This document shows, piece after piece, positions 61,822 through 64,000 of a DNA stretch of 64,000 nucleotides (position 1 is its first letter; each line of letters starts with the position of its first letter). The DNA lies in contig JBOZIK010000001.1 of assembly GCA_051453625.1 (NCBI GenBank), positions 226,453,246 to 226,517,245 of the forward strand. Direction: 5' to 3'. The notes beneath the pieces were generated by a model. It searched no databases and had not been told where the DNA came from. It saw nothing but the letters and a program-made list of their open reading frames with translations. This stretch comes from Welwitschia mirabilis. Lineage: Eukaryota; Gnetophyta; Gnetopsida; Welwitschiales. A program made the translations under genes and the position numbers.

Positions 61822-63490
61822 AAAGAAAAGAAAAAAGGGTGAGGTGTGATATGAAAATTACTATCACAACTAAATGTTGCTTAGATATTTCACATCTAGA
61901 TATTGTTGATCCATATCCTATACAAAGTCTTGGTAAAAAAAAAGATGTTATCTAATTATTATTGATGATTACTCTATTTCACATGGATAGCCTTTCTTGC
62001 ACATAAGGATGAGGCATATAATATTTTCTTCAAGTTGTAAATTATATTATAAAATCAAAAGGAATATAAGATCAAGAGCATAAAAATTTATAATGGCATC
62101 GAATTTAAAAATGCATAATTTAGCGATTTCTATAAGTAGCTTGGTATTCTTAACTAATTCTCTACACCAAGAACTCCACAAAAAAATGGAGCTATTGAAA
62201 TAAAGAATGGGTTTCTAAATCAAATGGCAAGAATAATAATGCACAATAAATATTTTTCATATCATTTTTGGGTCAAAGCCATTAACAGCTCATGTTATAT
62301 TTCTAATTGAGTTCTGGTAAGACACTTTACTTCAAAAACCTTATAAACTATGATCTGGTAAGAAACCCTTAATAAGTTATTTTCATGTATTTGAATGAAA
62401 ATGTTTCATCTTAGATGAAAAGGATAAGTTAAGAAAAATAAGTACCAAAGTTAAGAACAAATTTTTTCTAAGTCACTTCATGGGCAGTAAAGCCTACTAA
62501 GTGTTTAATAATAGAACTTATGTAGTAGAAGAAATAATAAAGATAAAAATAGATAATACTAATGCAACTTCTATTTATATATAGGATGACTATATTCCCA
62601 TATAGCTTGAATAATTATCTAGTAATCCTCAAGCATAATCAAATAATGATTATAAGAAAGAAGAAAAAATAGATAAGAAAACTTATTCAAACATGATTAG
62701 AATAAAAAGAAGTCATTCTACAAGTAATATAATAGGTAGATCATATGGTGGTATTAAAACTTAAAGTTGTATTAATTCATTCTGTGGATTTTCAGCATAT
62801 ATCTCATAAGTAAAATCCATAACTTTCAATGAAGCAAAAAGTAATGAGCATTAAATTCTAGCAACGCAAGAGAAACTTAATTAATTTAAAATGTGTAATA
62901 TCTAGGAACTCACTCTAAGGCCATTTAACAGATCTGTCCTTTACAAAAAATGGGTCTTTAGAAATGAAATAAATGAAAATGGTAATGTTATATAAATTAA
63001 AAAAGCGAGGTTAGTAGCTAAAGTTTATAAGAATGCCTTTATATTTTACATGTATTAAAGGATTAAAACTATATCAGATGGATGACAAAAGTTCCTTTTA
63101 AAATGAATTACTTTAAGAAGAAGTATATGTTGAGCAACATAAAGTATTTACTAACTGTCATAAATTAGACTATCTTTCCAAACTAAAAAAGGCTTTCTAT
63201 AGTCTCAAATAAGCACTTAGAGCTTAGTACAAGAAACTCTCATGTCATCTATTAAAAAATAGATTTGAAAGAAGTAAATCTAATGTTAAAATATTCATTA
63301 AAAAAGATGATAAGGATTTTATTGTTATACAAACCTATGTTGATGTCATCTTTATGCTACAAATAAATAACTATGTAATAAGTTTACTAAGATTATGTAG
63401 AACGAATTTGAAATAAGTTCCATGGGAGAAAGTAAAAACTTCTTGAGGCTTTAAATAGTGCAAAAAAAAGGTAAATTTGTTTCTCAAACT
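61822..63490 (+). pseudogene. Integrase and truncated RT of the copia element
   Basis: Integrase: IIIDDYS (61,955-61,976), a NGIEFKNA block (62,092-62,115), STPRTPQKNGAIE (62,160-62,200, catalytic Glu), NGFLNQMARI (62,206-62,235). RT: KKWVFRNEINENGNVI (62,947-62,995), KARLVAKVYKNA (63,004-63,040), LKKAFYSLK (63,184-63,210), TYVDVIF (63,332-63,355, where the second D of YVDD is V), then FEISSMGESKNFLRL and FVSQTKYI (63,403-63,500). At TKYI the homology stops and LTR sequence begins. The active site is broken in addition to the stops. Confidence 0.82.
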
Positions 63491-63498
63491 AAATATAT

Positions 63499-63808
63499 TT
63501 ACTTCCATAAGTGCTTATAAGCATATTTCTGCTTTAATTTATTGTAAATCCCTGAGGGGAAGAGAGTGATTTCTTGTGAGGAGCATCTCAATTGCATGTA
63601 AAGTTGGTGGTGTTTTAGAACCATTATTTTGCAAGTTAATGATATCCAAAGGTATGATAAGAAGCTACCCTTTGTGTGTGAACACATTAAGAATTTGGAA
63701 TCAAATTAATCTAATAAGGTCATTATCATATAAAATTTAATTTATTTTAGTAGGTTTTTTATTTGGTAGGTCTCATTCACTCCTTCCCTTTGACTTTAAT
63801 GATCCTCA
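63499..63808 (+). repeat. Truncated 3' LTR of the copia element
   Basis: It matches 59,075-59,376 (shared blocks include AAGCATATTTCT, TTTAATTTATTGTAAATC, AAGGTCATTAT.AT and TTTAGTAGGTTTTTT) and ends ATCCTCA. The first 1.1 kb of the LTR, including TATA box and U3, is missing. The minus frame at 63,499-63,687 lies inside it and is not a gene. Confidence 0.87.
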
Positions 63809-63813
63809 TAGAA

Positions 63814-64000
63814 ATATGATTATAACTTGAAAAATTATTAATCAAGATGATATCATAGCACAATTTAATATTAAAGATATGCTCTAAGTTTGATTTAAAC
63901 AAGTATTTATCATGAAAAATAAATTTCAACCAATGTATTAAAAATAAATTTATAGCTATTTAGATTTGCATAATGAAATTAATAATGATTTTTATCAAAA
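63814..64000. other. Flanking DNA, nothing recognised
   Basis: AT-rich sequence beyond the copia target duplication. It should be continuous with the sequence before 57,953. Confidence 0.5.

Larger units (their letters stand above)
57953..63813 (+). mobile_element. SIRE/Maximus-type copia element with an internal deletion
   Basis: TAGAA at 57,953-57,957 recurs at 63,809-63,813 as target duplication. A 1.42 kb 5' LTR (57,958-59,376), a perfect initiator-Met primer site, gag, protease, integrase and RT follow in Ty1/copia order. RT stops near 63,480 and the sequence passes directly into the last 300 bases of the 3' LTR. The late RT, RNase H, any envelope-like region, the polypurine tract and the front of the 3' LTR are gone. 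Both outer ends are intact, so the loss happened after insertion or during a defective replication cycle. Confidence 0.88.

Overview
The window is 64 kb of strongly AT-rich, CG-poor nuclear plant DNA, almost certainly from an angiosperm. It contains several lineages of plant LTR retrotransposon (SIRE/Maximus-type copia, Reina-like and other chromoviruses, Tat-like and Athila-like gypsy). It also holds two relics of plant nuclear genes, a BAH-domain protein and histone H4. I found no intact protein-coding gene. Every recognisable reading frame is broken, mostly at sites where CAA, CAG, CGA or TGG would have become a stop. This is the pattern expected from long-term deamination of methylated cytosine in silenced heterochromatin. 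The species cannot be named from the sequence alone.

Layout. 1-3,069 is featureless. 3,070-3,780 (minus) is a decayed BAH-domain gene copy. 4,500-10,206 (plus) is a complete Reina-like chromovirus with both LTRs, a primer binding site and the target duplication GCATC. 11,760-13,508 (minus) is the LTR end of a large-LTR family whose primer-site junction is tandemly repeated in 59-base units. 13,880-15,758 (plus) is the 3' part of another chromovirus, ending in a clean 385-base LTR. 16,746-19,783 holds weak gypsy gag traces, short tandem repeats and a primer-site-like motif. 20,990-24,625 (plus) is a SIRE-type copia gag-pol relic. 24,640-29,330 holds LTR-like sequence and two possible relics of a plant transposon protein domain. 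29,400-34,690 (minus) is an Athila-like element. 34,709-36,997 (minus) is a second copy of the large-LTR family.

37,930-49,000 is a nest. A copia gag fragment lies beside a Tat-like gypsy pol (plus), and that pol is split at 40,156/47,562 by a 7.4 kb minus-strand element with 1.9 kb LTRs and target duplication TAAGC. The inserted element has no recognisable gag or pol. It carries a histone H4 pseudogene and a neighbouring CG-richer block that looks like host gene sequence. 49,130-54,345 is an LTR, a tRNA-Asp-type primer site, an Athila/Tat-type gag and a 91-base tandem array. 57,958-63,808 is a SIRE-type copia element with target duplication TAGAA, whose RT end and most of its 3' LTR have been lost in one internal deletion.

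Five runs of N occur. Two of them (6,175-6,785 and 61,660-61,759) have the same 57-62 bases on both sides and sit inside continuous protein homology, so they look like scaffolding artefacts rather than missing DNA. Protein-family calls rest on reading translations by eye. No database search was possible.
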